Shown here in pieces: positions 6,265-6,494 of a stretch of 6,494 bases of DNA. Under the pieces are notes generated by a model. The model did no database searches, had not been told where the DNA came from, and worked only from the letters and a program-made list of their open reading frames with translations. The first letter of the stretch is position 1. Every line of letters starts with the position of its first letter. The stretch is from Calditrichota bacterium. Its GTDB lineage: Bacteria; Calditrichota; Calditrichia; RBG-13-44-9. The stretch covers positions 1 to 6,494 of the forward strand of contig JAJRXE010000369.1 in the NCBI GenBank assembly GCA_024276455.1, given 5' to 3'. The translations under genes were made by a program, and so were the position numbers.

Positions 6265-6494
6265 ATGAATTCACCGGAAAACAACGAAAAAGCAAGCGTT
6301 ATGACTCAAGCCGATCAGCACAAGACATTTTCGAAAGAATGGTGGCAGTCGGTCTGGGACCAGAGTGTGTGGCCCTGGGTTCCGCGCAGCGCGAAAGAAG
6401 CGGGCGAGTCCATTGTACGGAACTTTTTGCTGCACTGGTTTCCCGCGAAGGTTACCCGCCGCAGCCTCTCCTGGGGGTATTCGCTGTGGCTCGG
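6265..6494 (+). CDS. Cytochrome b (b6-type) N-terminal part, cut by window edge
   Basis: Open from the ATG at 6265 to the window end, 76 full codons. The first 50 residues are polar and Trp-rich (KEWWQSVWDQSVWPWVPRS region at 24-42). They are followed by NFLLHWFPAKVTRRSLSWGY at 53-72 and SLWLG, the conserved surface helix and start of TM1 of cytochrome b/b6 in bacterial Rieske/cytochrome b complexes. The heme-ligating histidines of TM2 and TM4 lie beyond the window, so the number of hemes and a split or fused form cannot be judged. The ribosome site is weak (GGGTAGAG region). A second ATG at 6301 has no better site, so I keep 6265. It lies 19 bp after the Rieske gene, in the usual Rieske-then-cytochrome-b order. 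It would form the quinol-oxidising membrane core with the Rieske protein. Confidence 0.88.
   Translation, partial: MNSPENNEKASVMTQADQHKTFSKEWWQSVWDQSVWPWVPRSAKEAGESIVRNFLLHWFPAKVTRRSLSWGYSLWL

Noticed and set aside
1..6494. CRISPR arrays, tRNA or rRNA genes, intact insertion sequences
   Set aside because: No regularly spaced repeats, no tRNA-like cloverleaf with CCA-proximal arms and no transposase motifs were noticed on either strand.

Overview
The window looks like part of a Gram-negative bacterial chromosome. It carries an inner-membrane RND pump with a lipoprotein adaptor, and the start of a menaquinol- or quinol-type Rieske/cytochrome b complex. Coding regions are of moderate GC while the intergenic stretches are clearly AT-rich. 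Several genes have strong Shine-Dalgarno sites, which argues against typical Bacteroidetes. The cytochrome b and Rieske sequences, with a GltD-like flavoprotein beside them, are the kind seen in anaerobic or facultative respirers such as Calditrichota, Ignavibacteria, deltaproteobacterial lineages or Planctomycetes. This taxonomic guess is weak (perhaps Calditrichota) and rests on memory of protein style, not on a search.

Left part (1-2301, minus strand): a two-gene efflux operon. The periplasmic adaptor (MexA/AcrA type, probable lipoprotein) comes first, followed 76 bp later by a HAE1/AcrB-type RND permease that runs off the left edge of the window after 358 codons. No outer-membrane TolC-like gene is inside the window.

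Centre (2302-3783): a 690-bp AT-rich divergent intergenic region, a small MerR-family regulator (2992-3408, plus strand) with a seven-cysteine C-terminal module, and a 375-bp non-coding gap. The intergenic region has two identical copies of the 16-bp perfect palindrome TACATTTTAAAATGTA exactly 105 bp apart in front of the regulator. It also has an unrelated inverted repeat in front of the efflux operon and a 10-bp perfect stem-loop between them.

Right part (3784-6494, plus strand): a tightly spaced operon of (i) a 641-aa flavoprotein with N-terminal Fe-S cysteines, FAD and NAD(P) Rossmann folds and a C-terminal 2x[4Fe-4S] ferredoxin domain, (ii) a Tat-type membrane-anchored Rieske protein, and (iii) the N-terminus of cytochrome b, cut by the window edge. 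Together they suggest a Rieske/cytochrome b quinol-oxidising complex to which a GltD/NfnB-like NAD(P)-dependent Fe-S flavoenzyme is attached. If so, the complex may link the quinone pool to NAD(P)H and low-potential Fe-S carriers, possibly by electron bifurcation or confurcation. That is the most interesting system in the window.
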